Of a stretch of 64,000 bases of DNA, positions 36,606-47,871 are shown piece by piece (the first letter of the stretch is position 1; the number at the start of each line of letters is the position of its first letter). This DNA comes from Sphagnum compactum (lineage: Eukaryota; Bryophyta; Sphagnopsida; Sphagnales): NCBI GenBank assembly GCA_965153455.1, contig OZ234500.1, positions 2,604,001 to 2,668,000 of the forward strand, given 5' to 3'. The notes below the pieces were generated by a model. It was not told where the DNA came from. It ran no database searches and was given only the letters and a program-made list of their open reading frames with translations. The position numbers and the translations under genes are program-made.

Positions 36606-36855
36606 AATTTTAGATGGGGATCTAGGGTCCAAATTCCTAGGAACCAATTTGGACTCATTTTGAAGCAAATTGAATCCTTGAGTTAGACCTTGCCTTGGAC
36701 CCTAGCTTGCATCTTGGTTCTCCAAATCATGAGCTCTCCTTATGAGCTCTTTTTTTGGGTCCGAACCAATTGATATTCCCTCAAAATGGTGCCATGTCTA
36801 GGTTTAGCCTTGATTTGCCACTTTTTGGTCTTGGACCCTCATCTAAAGTAGCCCT
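36606..36855 (+). mobile_element. MITE-like repeat, copy A
   Basis: It matches the reverse complement of 53768-54006 almost end to end. Shared blocks are TAGGAACCAATTT, GCTTGCATCTTGGTT, CCAAATCATGAGCTCTC and AGCCTTGATTTGCCACTTT. The ends are short inverted repeats: TTTAGATGGGG at the left and CATCTAAAGTAGCCCT at the right. There is no coding capacity. Confidence 0.75.
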
Positions 36856-39170
36856 TAAAAGCTTCAAGCAGTTCCGTGATCCATCTGAGTGGAATCTCAG
36901 TTCTCTAGGGAGTAGTTCGGATCAAAGTACTTGTTTCCACTTAGCACTTCCTACATTAACTGTCGTCAGCTCTCCCTTACTAGTCTGTAGTTGCTGTTCA
37001 CTGTTAACACTGCAGCCTTGGGTTCTGAAATGTCCTGAGTTCTTACACATAACTGCCTTTTGAAATGCAATTGTCTTGGCTCCGCAGGCATTTTGTGCTG
37101 TAGAATGGGGGCAGATAAGTGAACCTATCAAGGATAGAAGATAGAACCCATATGGGAATTCTTGATTTGTATTAAACGACAAATATCCATAGGGTACAAA
37201 ACATGAAAAGACAAAAGAAAACAATGAATTTTTAACTTGGCAACAAACAACTCATGAAAGAAAAAACAATTAATTTTTAGCCTCACAACAAACAACTGAG
37301 TCTCTCTTCACTGTAGGTATAGTTGTGGACAAATACCTAAGGCAAACAAAAGAATGTCCAGGGACAAAAATGCTACAAAATCTTCCCCAAAGACTCAGAA
37401 GCACCTAGCTAAGATCCTCAACCACTCTGAATGTTGTTAGGTTGACATGCTGATCCCACTAGCTCAGTTGCCTGTTCTGTACTAGTAGTATCCAGCAAGC
37501 ACCTGTTCATGTTCAAGGCCCGGAGCACAGAAGCCAGTTAAAATTACAAGGGCAAACTTACTGGCAAGACAAATTATGGACCACATGGGACTTGGGGCCT
37601 GGACTTGTATAAGTTGAGTGATAATTTCCAGTTGAGCATAATTTCCCGTTGAGGAGGCAAGAATCTGTCTTGTTTTATAATCTGCTGATATGTTTTATCA
37701 TTGGGCATTGATGTTTCATCAGGCACTCCACGAAGACATCGACATGAAATGTTTTACCATCAAGAGGGCTTTACACCACGCATGCAGCTGGGGCATTCCC
37801 AAAATAATGGGCCCTCAGCCTCCAGCCTCAGGGGCCCATCATCTTAGGAACACAGCGGCCCTCCCTCCGTGCACTACAGTACACTTAGCACCAAGTACTT
37901 AACCAGTTCCACACTAAGCACTAACATCATGATTACATATTCGTAAATTTCACTCACAATCTTCCCTCCCATTTGCCAAGAATCTGCCATTGCAGTACAA
38001 GAAATCTATTAAAAAAATCTGTCTGTCATATGGGTACTGACTTGGCACAAATTAGTGCACCAAAAATACTCACTTGGCAACAGGGAGAGCTCAACAGCTG
38101 TACTGTTGAAAGGGTAGCTAGTAGTTAGTTACATGCAAAAGCCCCGCAGTACTACTGCACAATACAGTATTGCACGGTACATCAAGTACCAGCAGCAAAA
38201 AATTGCTACCATTTTGTTCACAGCAAGGAACTGCTAATAAAACGTGTAACATCATGCTCAAGTCATGCTTACAAAAGTTTCTGTCTTTCAGAAGCGTACA
38301 TGAATATCGTAGCAATTCTTTGCTCCTGGTACTTGATGTGGATAACTGAAGGCTTCTTGTCCTCTTTTGAGAACTATGAGAGCTTCAGCCTTGGGTTGCA
38401 GAGGTATTTCTTTTGAAAATGTCATTCCCAAAGTTCGAAATGTGCACAAATGTACTCTGGAAGTGGCCCGTTGTGCTGGGTTAGCCAGCCTTGATAAGTC
38501 CGGTAGGGCCAGATAGATGACACACCCAGCATACTGATGGATAGCTATGAGCCCCTTTCATTCTGTCAACATCTTGGGTGAATGCTTATGACATGTCTAT
38601 GGGAACTATATGGCAAAACATGGGACAATCAAGGGAATCTGAAAACAAAACATGCGAACCTTTTTTTGTAATACATAATTTTCTAGTTTGGAAGATTATA
38701 TAGCAATCTTTTACCCTGCAAGATTAAGGAGCATAATCTTGTTGTCCAAACGATTATGAACTGTTATTCACGTGGTATGTTGTAGCTTGAAGAACAACAC
38801 TACTACCTAGACTACTAGGCTTGTTAAAGTCATCTATTCATAAAACATTGGCAAACACTAGGAAACAAAACACCCAGCAAAAGAAGGAACAAAGAGAGCG
38901 GACCCAAGTCTGAGCTCGAAGGACAAAACCCAAAGTGATCACAAAGGGGCAAAGGAACAAACCATGTTCCAAACCCCACCACTAGTTGCACAAAGCATAT
39001 TAAAAGGTGAAAGGATGGGAAATCTGAAAGAGCACTAAGCTTATAAGAGTTTTCACTTGTAATGACAACATTCATCAAAATAGAGACAGCTATTGAGCTC
39101 TCTACAAAGCTACTGACACCTTTGCTTAAAGAAAGCATGCAAAACAACTAAAGGAAGGCCACCTATGCCC
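36856..39170. other. compositionally mixed island, no gene recognised
   Basis: GC content is visibly higher than in the flanks and there are few A/T runs, as in transcribed or single-copy plant DNA. Open frames at 37690-37902 (plus) and 38830-39147 (minus) lack recognisable domains. It could hold UTR or intron sequence of a lost gene or a non-coding transcript; the sequence alone does not decide. Confidence 0.35.
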
Positions 39171-39515
39171 TTTGTTGACCACACCATGTTAGCACATGAA
39201 ACATGATTCAAAAGAATACATGAACATGTTAGCATAAATGTTCCATGTGATGATAATGTTATGAATTGTTACATATAATCATTGTAACAATTTGCCCATT
39301 TACATTTATTGTTGAATGTGTTGTTATATTGATGTCCAAAGATGTAATATTTGGTGTAAACATGTGTTGAAATGTGTTTCATTAGAAGACATAATATATG
39401 AGTTGTTTTGAGGTTGTAATATAAAAAACATCATCTCTATGTAAAGGCAATGAGTTGGTATTGAAAGAATAAATGAATACATGCGGGTTGTGAAATGTAT
39501 GTGGTATGGGGATGA

Positions 39516-39543
39516 GTATATATATATATATATAAATATATAT
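39516..39543. repeat. TA dinucleotide run
   Basis: A nearly pure AT/TA tract of about 28 bases, ordinary simple-sequence DNA. Confidence 0.9.
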
Positions 39544-39717
39544 CATTGTGCGATTGTTTGCACTTGGTGCATTTTAATGGCAACACCTGGATTAAGTTTT
39601 GAGAAAATTTATTGGTAAAGGTTGAAGAAGGTAAGAAAAATAAAAATCTTAACACAAGAAAATGTTGTAAATGTCAAACCATGTTTATAAACACCAATAG
39701 GATTAAAAGCCAAGTAA

Positions 39718-40440
39718 TCAAACGTCAATCTTCACACACAATGTATGGTACATGTTGCTATTAATTGAACAAGAAATTGTGTTCTTGTTATAATATAGGA
39801 AACATTTGAACCAATTTGGATATCTTGGGATACATGTTATATTGTTGTCCATGCGTAGGATGTATGTCAACTTCATACAAGTGTGCACTTTGTCCTTGTG
39901 AATTGACCACATTTGGGGTTATTAAACAATATATCCATATGATATTTTGTGAACTAAATAATTTAGTTGAACTTTGGAATATTCCATCTACTACATCTAC
40001 ACCAATTACTAGACTATCATGTGTTGCATAATTATTAACACAAAGTTCAACCAATATGGTTTTTCAAATTTATCAATCCAATGGTGAAATTTTGCATCAT
40101 TATGTAATTGAAATGATTGAAAGACACGTATCATGATGTCTATCTTATGTGCATAGTATGTATACATCCCCATCACTTCAAAGGAAAGTTGATTCATTAT
40201 GTTTAAGCCTTCATTCACATAAAATAAATATGAATATTTTGGATTGTTGGTAGTGTATGGCAACATTGATTGTTCATGGTATCCATGTCAATTTGTGACT
40301 ATGATCAATTTGTTCATCACTTTGGCACATGACTTGATTCAATAACATTTGTTTTTTCCATCCTAAAGTTTGATGCTAAACTATCAATGTCATTTTGCAT
40401 TGGTTTTGAAATTTTTTGCATCATGAACTAGTTGAACTTG
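39718..40440 (-). pseudogene. unrecognised decayed coding region
   Basis: Two overlapping minus-strand frames join through one frameshift at about 40025-40050. The upstream frame (40266 to 40009) ends HHWIDKFEKPYWLNFV and the downstream one (40054 to 39788) continues NNYATHDSLVIGVDVVDG, then FSSQNIIWIYCLITPN. The transition in mid-phrase, and the protein-like composition on both sides, suggest one former exon of about 170 residues. Further upstream, SKPMQNDIDSLASNFRMEK reads in another frame near 40350-40420. I do not recognise the family; a transposon-encoded or lineage-specific gene is possible. Confidence 0.4.
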
Positions 40441-42749
40441 ATAAAATCTCTAATAACAATATTTCTTAGGCAAATTGTCTAATCATTCTAAACTCAATGA
40501 TGGTAAATTTTTGAAATTAAAAGGGATGGAAAGACCTGAAGAAATTATGGTTCAATCAATGTTAAATGTTGTTTTACTATATATGCCATGAATAATTTTT
40601 TATTTTAAAAAGATATAATTGAGAAGGATATTTGTTGTAAAAATGTAATAAATCTTGAATTAAAAGCATTAATTTATGAAATATTTACTTGTTCCAACAC
40701 CATTAGTAAGGAATAAATGAATTGATTCATACAGGTTTTCTTTTTTCCTATACATGACATTATATAAAATATTGTTCATTACTCATTTAAAATTTTTGAA
40801 TAAAAATAATTTGACTTTTTACATCAATAAAATTCAATCAAAGAATAGTCAAAACATCTATGCATGGTCTAACAATATACATAATTGTGCGATTCAACTT
40901 CGGTACACTTAATAACTATTTTTTATGAAGACCCAATATTCGTATTACGAAATTTATCCCTCCATATGTTTGTGTTATTTATTGTTGCCAATTCATGAAC
41001 CTAGTATGATTCTATGCTTGTCCAATTCCTTATATGTGCATTGTCATTATTGAAATTATGAAAAAAAAATTTCTCATTAAATTGATTTGTATTTCACATG
41101 CGTATTAATGCATCTATGCCACATGAAGGTATGTTCATTATCAAAGAAAGGGACACACAATTTTTGGGTAATGATGTTCATTATAATTCAAATCTAATAA
41201 ATTATATGAAAAAAAAATGTATTTTTCTATTAACATTTGTTGCATGTCATAATTTGCAATTTTATCCATCACTTTATTATAGAATCGGCCAATTCTACCA
41301 TATTAAGAAATTTAATTGAAAGACACATAATATTTTTATAGAGTCCAAGGGAAGCCCTTTCAATGACATAAATTTTTAATGCAAATGCATGTCCATGCAA
41401 TGGGGATGTGTTGATGAATTTGAATGTTTTAAGGGAATAATATGATAAAATAAACAACATTATATGCAATTAGTTGTGTTGACATTAAGAATTTAAAATA
41501 TTTACCATCTTTCAAATGCAAGTATTGTTTCAATTTTGTTTTCATTACAATGATGGTTTTTAATTATTTTATCATTTCTTAATCTATTTTTGCTAAATAG
41601 TAACTCTAAGTTGTTGAATAAGGGTGAAGGATGAACTAAAAGCATCTCTAGCCATGCCCCATCACTATCCAACATAAAAAAAAAGTGTCTCCCACACCCA
41701 CTTTACTATGACACCATTTAAATAGTTTTTGGGCCAATCATTGTGATTAATCAATTGAAGGCATTCATTTGCTCATCCCACCTCTATGGAAGAGAGTAAA
41801 ATTCAATGCAAAAGCTTAGCACTAGGGTCAATGTTAACAATATTGTATTATTATTCCTCTTTTAAGTTAATGACATAGTTCATTGTTGGAGGTACTCTAA
41901 ACATTCATATTTAAGCTTGCTAAAGTTCGCCACATGAATACCAAATGAATTTGTGTCTACATTGTATTTACAAGGGTTTCATAAAAAACTTGTTGCTTTA
42001 TTCAGTTTCATTCTTATTACATTGATCTATTGCAACAAAAAAGGAAGGTAATTCAATTTGAAATCCCATTCCCAGAATATTGTTGGTTCTCATTGCATCA
42101 CAACCATGAATAAAATTATTTATCACAATGCCATTATTTATTTAAATTCAACATAGAATCAAGTTCCTACATCCACCTCTCAATTTTCTTCACGTTTCAT
42201 GTGAATTTATTAGAAATGTGGATAAAAGCATGGCAAGGTGGACCACATTTAACATCATAAAGTCCATTTTTTTACAATGGTGTACATTGTAATTGTTACA
42301 TGTTATTGTATGTGTCAATAAGCACTCACTTTTAGGTTATAGACTTAAATATGTACATGTGTTAATTGATTGTTATGCAAAATGACAAAGGAATGGACTT
42401 TTGAAGTTGAAATTACAAGATGTCCACAAGCATAATTAAAGCTACTAGACTTTTATTAGGGATAATTGTTGAATCTTAAAAGTCTTGTTAAAGACTTGGT
42501 TTTAATTAAACAATATAATGAAAATAATAATAATGAAAGGGTTTTGCATCAAATCATATGAAAATAGTGAATGATGGCTTTTATTTCAGGGTTATAATTA
42601 GTTGTTTTTTAAAAGTCCAAAACATATTGACAATACGAAATTTTTTTCACTATGAGAACAATTAACATTCACCATGACAATAGATAAACCTGGTGGTCAC
42701 TAGAATTTAAGAACTAGAAGACCATAAAAATTGAGTTAGCTAAGTTTAC
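40441..42749. other. AT-rich sequence with possible coding debris on the minus strand
   Basis: Short protein-like stretches can be read on the minus strand, for example GIHVANFSKLKYECLEYL near 41900-41950, but they are too broken to assemble. They may extend one of the unrecognised minus-strand fossils on either side. Nothing on the plus strand is supported. Confidence 0.3.
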
Positions 42750-45190
42750 ATTAATTGTGACAAACTTTTAGGGGAAACAACTTTTTTGTCCATATTGTTG
42801 CATAAATATCAATTTTGTACAATATTAAGGTTACTTTACAATGTACATATGTTGAATCTAGTGGCAAATTCCACTTCACCCTATTGCTATAATCTATTAT
42901 TTCCTTTACTATTATTTTCCTTAATATTACTACCACATTGTCAATTAACATGATTTCCTAGCCCAATGGGTTCCCCATTCAAAATTGTGTCCAACTAAGG
43001 AAAAATATTTATCTTGTTGAACATTCCGACCGTGTGAGAAAATATTGTAATTAATAATGAAAAGGTAGCATCATCTTTTGAACGCGGCCTTTTACTAATC
43101 TCCTCCAATGTCAAGTTGGCTTGGTCTTCAGCTTGAATATTGCTTATGGTGAACCTTTGTTCGATCTCCTCACTATTACAAAATGTGAGTGCAATTCATT
43201 AGTCCCTGTTCATTAGACCAATGAATTCACTCAAAATCCAGTGAAATCACTTGGTGTACAGAGACACCTTTTGTTGTAGTGCCTCCCCCATCATGTTGTA
43301 CCAAACATGCTTCGAATTCATACCATATTCGAACTTCTTGGTTTTTGGGTTATACCACCCTTGAAACATTTGATAAAACTAACATCGTCGTGTATTAGTT
43401 GTTGGTGTGTACAACAATTCACATGCCTTCTGAATCATGGATTCATCATATTGACTCCCCCATGTAATAAACATGCCAACATTCCAAATCAATTTCATGT
43501 ATGTGCCTTGTGCTTGTGGCTTATTGGGTGTGTTAAACCTATTGTATTCCCAATGTTGTGGCGTGGCCCCTCGAAGATTAAATTGTTTGTATAGGCACCA
43601 ATGAAATAGGGCCTTACATTGTGGACATCTCCTCCTTGCCACCATCAAAATGATTAGGCATTGTGGATGGTCCATGCATTTTCTGGTCCAAATGGGGAGT
43701 AAGAAATAAAACATAGTTCCCCATTTTGCATGAAGCATTAAAGTGTGGGCCGCAAGAGTTCCCCTATTTTTTTCAACATGAAGTGACATATTCTCAATCA
43801 AGTTTAGGATGTGGTACCCAATCTATGTTTGCATTCTCCTACATCTTTGGTAAATTATCAAAAAACATCTTGCATATTTTGGGCCATGATGTCAAACTGT
43901 GTGATTGGAACCTCCCATCTTCAAGGTATTATGCTTGCATTCTTACAAGCTTTACCTCCATCTATGTAGTTCAAGATGCTACCAAAATACATGCAAAATG
44001 CATGTGGTTTGAATTCTGTTTGGTCGCCTTCACAAATTCTTCAACATTTCTTCAATATTGTTCCTTCATGTCAATCAACGTTGGATGGTAGTGTTCAATG
44101 TCTTCCATGGAATTCAGGTTTTCCTTTTCCACCTTAGTGGCCCTTGCAAGTGCTTCTTATAATACTTGTTGCTGAGTGGCAACATTTTGTTTTAGCCCAA
44201 GACACTTTGTTTGGTATGTAGCCAATTCTTCACATAGTGCATCAGACTCCAATGTCACCTTTCAAAGTTACATTTGCATTATGCCCATTTCCCCTTGCAA
44301 TGCTTTTAGAGTACATGTTTTGTAATGTCGGCCCGTCTTGTTGAGGATAATATGCTAGCATCTTGTGCCAACCACCCCTGACTGTCAGTCATGTCAAATG
44401 CCAATTAAACCACAACATCCAACTATTATTCATCCATGGGGTTGTCCATGCTCAGCGGTGATTGATGGGGACTTTGTTCCCAAGGGCATTGAACAATTCC
44501 ATTATTCATCACAAGATCCAGATATTGAGTATAAGAAGTATTTGGTGTTGTTTATTTGGGAACAACGAGTCTTGGTGGTACAAGTTGAAAAGAGAAAAGG
44601 GGAATGACACTTGGGTAGATCTAGGAGGAACCCAAGGTCGTCCTATAAGATTTAAACGAATTGCTGTAAAAATTGGGCGAGTTTCTGTAGGAGCTGATGG
44701 ATTTTCTAGGTGCTTTAAATCTATCCGGTCGGTATGGAGGCACATTGCCAACTCATTGGCCTCGAACGGTCCTCCAATCGACCTGAACCCCAAGCACCAC
44801 CTCCGCATAAACCATTTGTGCCACAATCAAAAGCACCTAGTTTTTGGGAAAAAAATGGTTCCCCATCATGGCCATGTAAACCTCCAACATGCTTGCCTTC
44901 ATATATTCATCCAAGTAACTTGTATATTGGGTAGAATTATTTCTCCTATGGGTCTCATGCCTAAAATGTGGCCATTTTTTGTCAATGTGGCACCACCACA
45001 CATACTACGAACATAGCATGTACAACCAAGGTTGGGGAAGGTTTTGCCATCCAACATTTGCTACTATGGTTGGGTCTTCAAATGCTTCAAGCTTTCCCTC
45101 GCGTCATTTTCCTTTCACACCATGGCCCCCCTAACCACTTTCCTTTGATTCGCATAATCTGCCATCGTACCCACATTCGTTAATAAAAAT
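42750..45190 (-). pseudogene. unrecognised decayed gene with a coiled-coil-like segment
   Basis: The minus strand reads protein-like text for about 2.4 kb with scattered stops and shifts. In order: a segment with LDGKTFPNLG and GFRSIGGPFEANELAMC (45050-44750); a heptad-like helical stretch with CEELATYQTKCLGLKQNV and KVEKENLNSMEDI (44250-44100), probably coiled coil; QYLEDGRFQSHS-like text (43900); then a 140-residue open frame (43801-43379) containing GTLAAHTLMLHAKWGTMF and TPQHWEYNRFNTPNKPQ; and an acidic/basic tail with NLTLEEISKRPRSKDD (43080-43120). No domain is recognised. The length and continuity suggest a former protein of 600-700 residues, possibly carried by a mobile element. Confidence 0.45.
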
Positions 45191-45514
45191 GTAATCTAAA
45201 CATAAATTAGGGTTAAGGATAAATTAAGGTTATAGATCATGGGGTAAATAAAAGCTTAAAGTCAGGAAAAAATGTATAATGAATCGATATGGGGGTCCTC
45301 CAGGAGGTTTAACCTTGAAATCCAACACACAGTTGTTTTCACAATTGGTGTTATGAACTTAAAACCCTTTAAAGGACTCCCATTTTTTTCCAAATGTATG
45401 GCATTAATTGCTTAGAGCAAATAAAGTCCTCACACAAAGGGAAAAAAATACATGAAATAACAAAAATGTGGGACTCACAAATGCCCAAAGCCCTAGGATT
45501 GGGCCCATGCTTAT

Positions 45515-46245
45515 TTCGGTCGCCTTCAATCGCCATCAAATGCACGATTCAGGTGCCAGGCCTAATCTAGTGGCCTAGATTCTTTAACAATCAAAAATTT
45601 CGATTGCCATTCGACGAGTTATAGGAATTGTGGACTCGAGGCCATCAAATGGTGACCAAAAAATGGTTTGGTCACCACTTGGCCATTATGTCACATGGCA
45701 ATTAATGGCGATTGAAAAATGGTTTGGTCGCCAATAAGCCACTATGTCACATGGTAACTAATGGCAATTGAAAAATGGTTCACCACTAGGCCACTATGTC
45801 ACATGGCGATTGATGGCGATTGAAGAATGGTTTGATCACCACCAGACCATTATGTCAGATGGTGACTAAAAGTAATCGAAACAGGTTTGGTCACCACCAG
45901 ACCATTATGTTAGATGGCAACTAAAGGCAACCGAAATAAGTTCGGTCGCCACCAGACCATTATGTCAAATGGCGACTAAAGGCCATCAAAACAAGTTTAA
46001 TCACCACTAAACCATTATGTTAGATGGTGACTAAAGGCGACCAAAATAGGTTTGGTCACCATTAAACACATGGCGACCGAAATTTCGATCACCTTTGGTC
46101 ACCAACTATATTGGCTTCAATTGGCGATCAAAAAATTTCAGTCACTAGTAAAACAGTCTTTGGTTAGCAATCAAATTTTTTAAATCGCCAACTATCCACA
46201 CAACTCATTGGCGACTGAAAAAATTTGATTACCAAATTCTTTAAG
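45515..46245. repeat. 55-bp tandem array built from GGTCGCC / GGCGACC half-sites
   Basis: The phrase (A/G)CCA(T/C)TATGT(C/T)A recurs at 45682, 45738, 45790, 45846, 45901, 45956 and 46011, a period of 52-58 bases, mostly 55. Each unit contains TTTGGTCRCCA and, in the other orientation, TGGYGACTAAAGGCGACC, so short inverted half-sites alternate. The flanks (45515-45660 and 46070-46245) carry diverged units. Related half-sites recur at 47190-47600 and 50250-50335. Confidence 0.85.
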
Positions 46246-46278
46246 TGCCCTTAGTTTTGGGGGTACCCCTAATTTAAC

Positions 46279-46287
46279 CTATATAAA
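46279..46287 (+). promoter_or_regulatory. probable TATA box of the kinase-like fossil gene
   Basis: TATATAAAG lies about 135 bases upstream of the ATG at 46422, with a CT-rich leader (TTTCCTCCCTTTCTATTCG) between. Position and context fit a plant core promoter. Confidence 0.5.
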
Positions 46288-46421
46288 GAGCTTTGCATTT
46301 TCATTTTTCCTCCCTTTCTATTCGATGTGTATGACTCCAGTTGTTAAAGAAAGGGGGAAAGGAGTCCATGCATTATTTTTGGTTATTTTTGTGATTTCAA
46401 TTTTTTTTCCAAAACAAAAAT

Positions 46422-46800
46422 ATGTCAAGCAATCAAGTTGAAGGAAAGATAATCGAGCAGGCTTGCAAATGGGACAACCACACAATCATGACTTGGGACT
46501 ATGAAGGGGCAAATATCATATATTTCCCAAGCCAAGAAGAAGGCCAGTATAAGGTGCATATTTCTCGATGACCGGAGGACTTATTGTACAAGGACATAAC
46601 ATTGACATTATATGTTAGAATTAAGAATGTAATGGACAAGGAGAATGTGTTCATCGCCTAGGATCACAATGACACTACTGTCAAATATCTTCCATGTGTG
46701 TCAATGTTTAAGATGTTTCCAATTTACCTGAGGATTTGTTGTACGAAAACATCCCAACCGAATTTCATGTTTACAACAAATAAGACCATTTTGACACAAT
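46422..46800 (+). pseudogene. first exon-like ORF upstream of the kinase fossil, unrecognised
   Basis: From the ATG at 46422 the frame reads MSSNQVEGKIIEQACKW and then WDYEGANIIYFPSQEEG. An in-frame TGA at 46569-46571 and a TAG at about 46660 follow. The peptide phrase PEDLLYKDI recurs about 160 bases later as PEDLLYENI in a shifted frame, suggesting two diverged repeats of a small motif. I do not recognise the family. Both this ORF and the next one (47872) begin with a MSSN-type start, so they may be duplicates or separate genes of one element. Confidence 0.4.
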
Positions 46801-47189
46801 ATGACATTTGTTAATTTTCAGTTAAATTCATAAATAAAGGAACAAATATCTTTTCCATTTGAAGATTTGTCTAGAAACTATTAAAACACCATTTTGACAC
46901 TATATTATCATGGTTTAATCTTTTTATAGATGTTATAAGCAATTCAAATTGAGTAAATTAAAAATTCTCTTTTGTAAATTTTCATTATCTTTTTATTACA
47001 ATAATTATAGCTAAGTGCCCTTTTCTTTTAACCCCAAAGTTAAAATTATGTGTCAGAAAATTGCGTCAAATTTCACTCCCAACAAGGAAGGATTTTTTTT
47101 CCATTTTTCCATTTGTTCCCAACATGTTCCATTCAAGTTCCCAATGGGTTCCCATCAATACCCCCATTTTTTTATGAAGGGATCACACA

Positions 47190-47600
47190 AGATGGTGACC
47201 AAAAGGGTTTTGATTGCCATCAAGGGGGGCAAACGAATAAGGGAAAAGAAATGGGGGATGGGGGGGAAGGTAAAGATATTGTGGTGACCAAAAACCTTTT
47301 GGTTGCCACATGTGGGTGGTGATTAAAAAACTTTTGGTCACTATGAGGGCATAATGACTGAAATTTTTTCAGTCACCACAATGGCCTAACAATCGAAAGG
47401 TTTTCAATCGCCATAGTGGCATGGAGATTGAATTTGGTTGCCATCCAACAACATTGATTAAATTTGATCGCCATCAGACAACAACTATGAATTTTGATCA
47501 CTTCAGATGGATTTGTTGGCATTTTCGATCGCCATTTGGGAACATTACATGGCAAATGAATTTGTCTTAGCCGTTTAATGGCAACCAATTTTGGAAAAGG
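47190..47600. repeat. second cluster of GGTCGCC-like half-sites
   Basis: Diverged TGGTGACCAAAA / TTTTGGTTGCCA and TTTCAATCGCCA / GGCGATT-type words alternate through this stretch, as in 45515-46245 but without a clear 55-bp period. The stretch lies between the two ORFs of the kinase-like fossil and may be intronic or intergenic. Confidence 0.6.
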
Positions 47601-47871
47601 TTTTTAAGGGCATATGAGTTTTTAAATGCAATTCTTGATTCATTTTTGAGCACCTCTGTTTTCATTTGGGTTTTGTGTCTTTTGTTGCCCCTTTACAATG
47701 ATTGTGTGAAACCTAAATGAGTTGAGGTGATCAAATCCTTGTTGAAGGGCGATCTTTTGCCATTTTGCAAAAAAATTAGCACACATTAAACCTTGACTTT
47801 TAGAGATTTTATTTTATTTTTAACAATTAGTGCTCGGAAAGATTTTAGGTTTTTTGTCATCCAAGATTTCA

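Noticed and set aside
38830-39147. 105-codon hydrophobic open frame on the minus strand
   Set aside because: Leu/Phe/Ser-rich text looks like a membrane protein but arises from A/G-rich complement sequence. No motif or second exon was found.
45515-46245. Array as a CRISPR locus
   Set aside because: Units are contiguous, diverged and without unique spacers, and the genome is a plant nuclear one.
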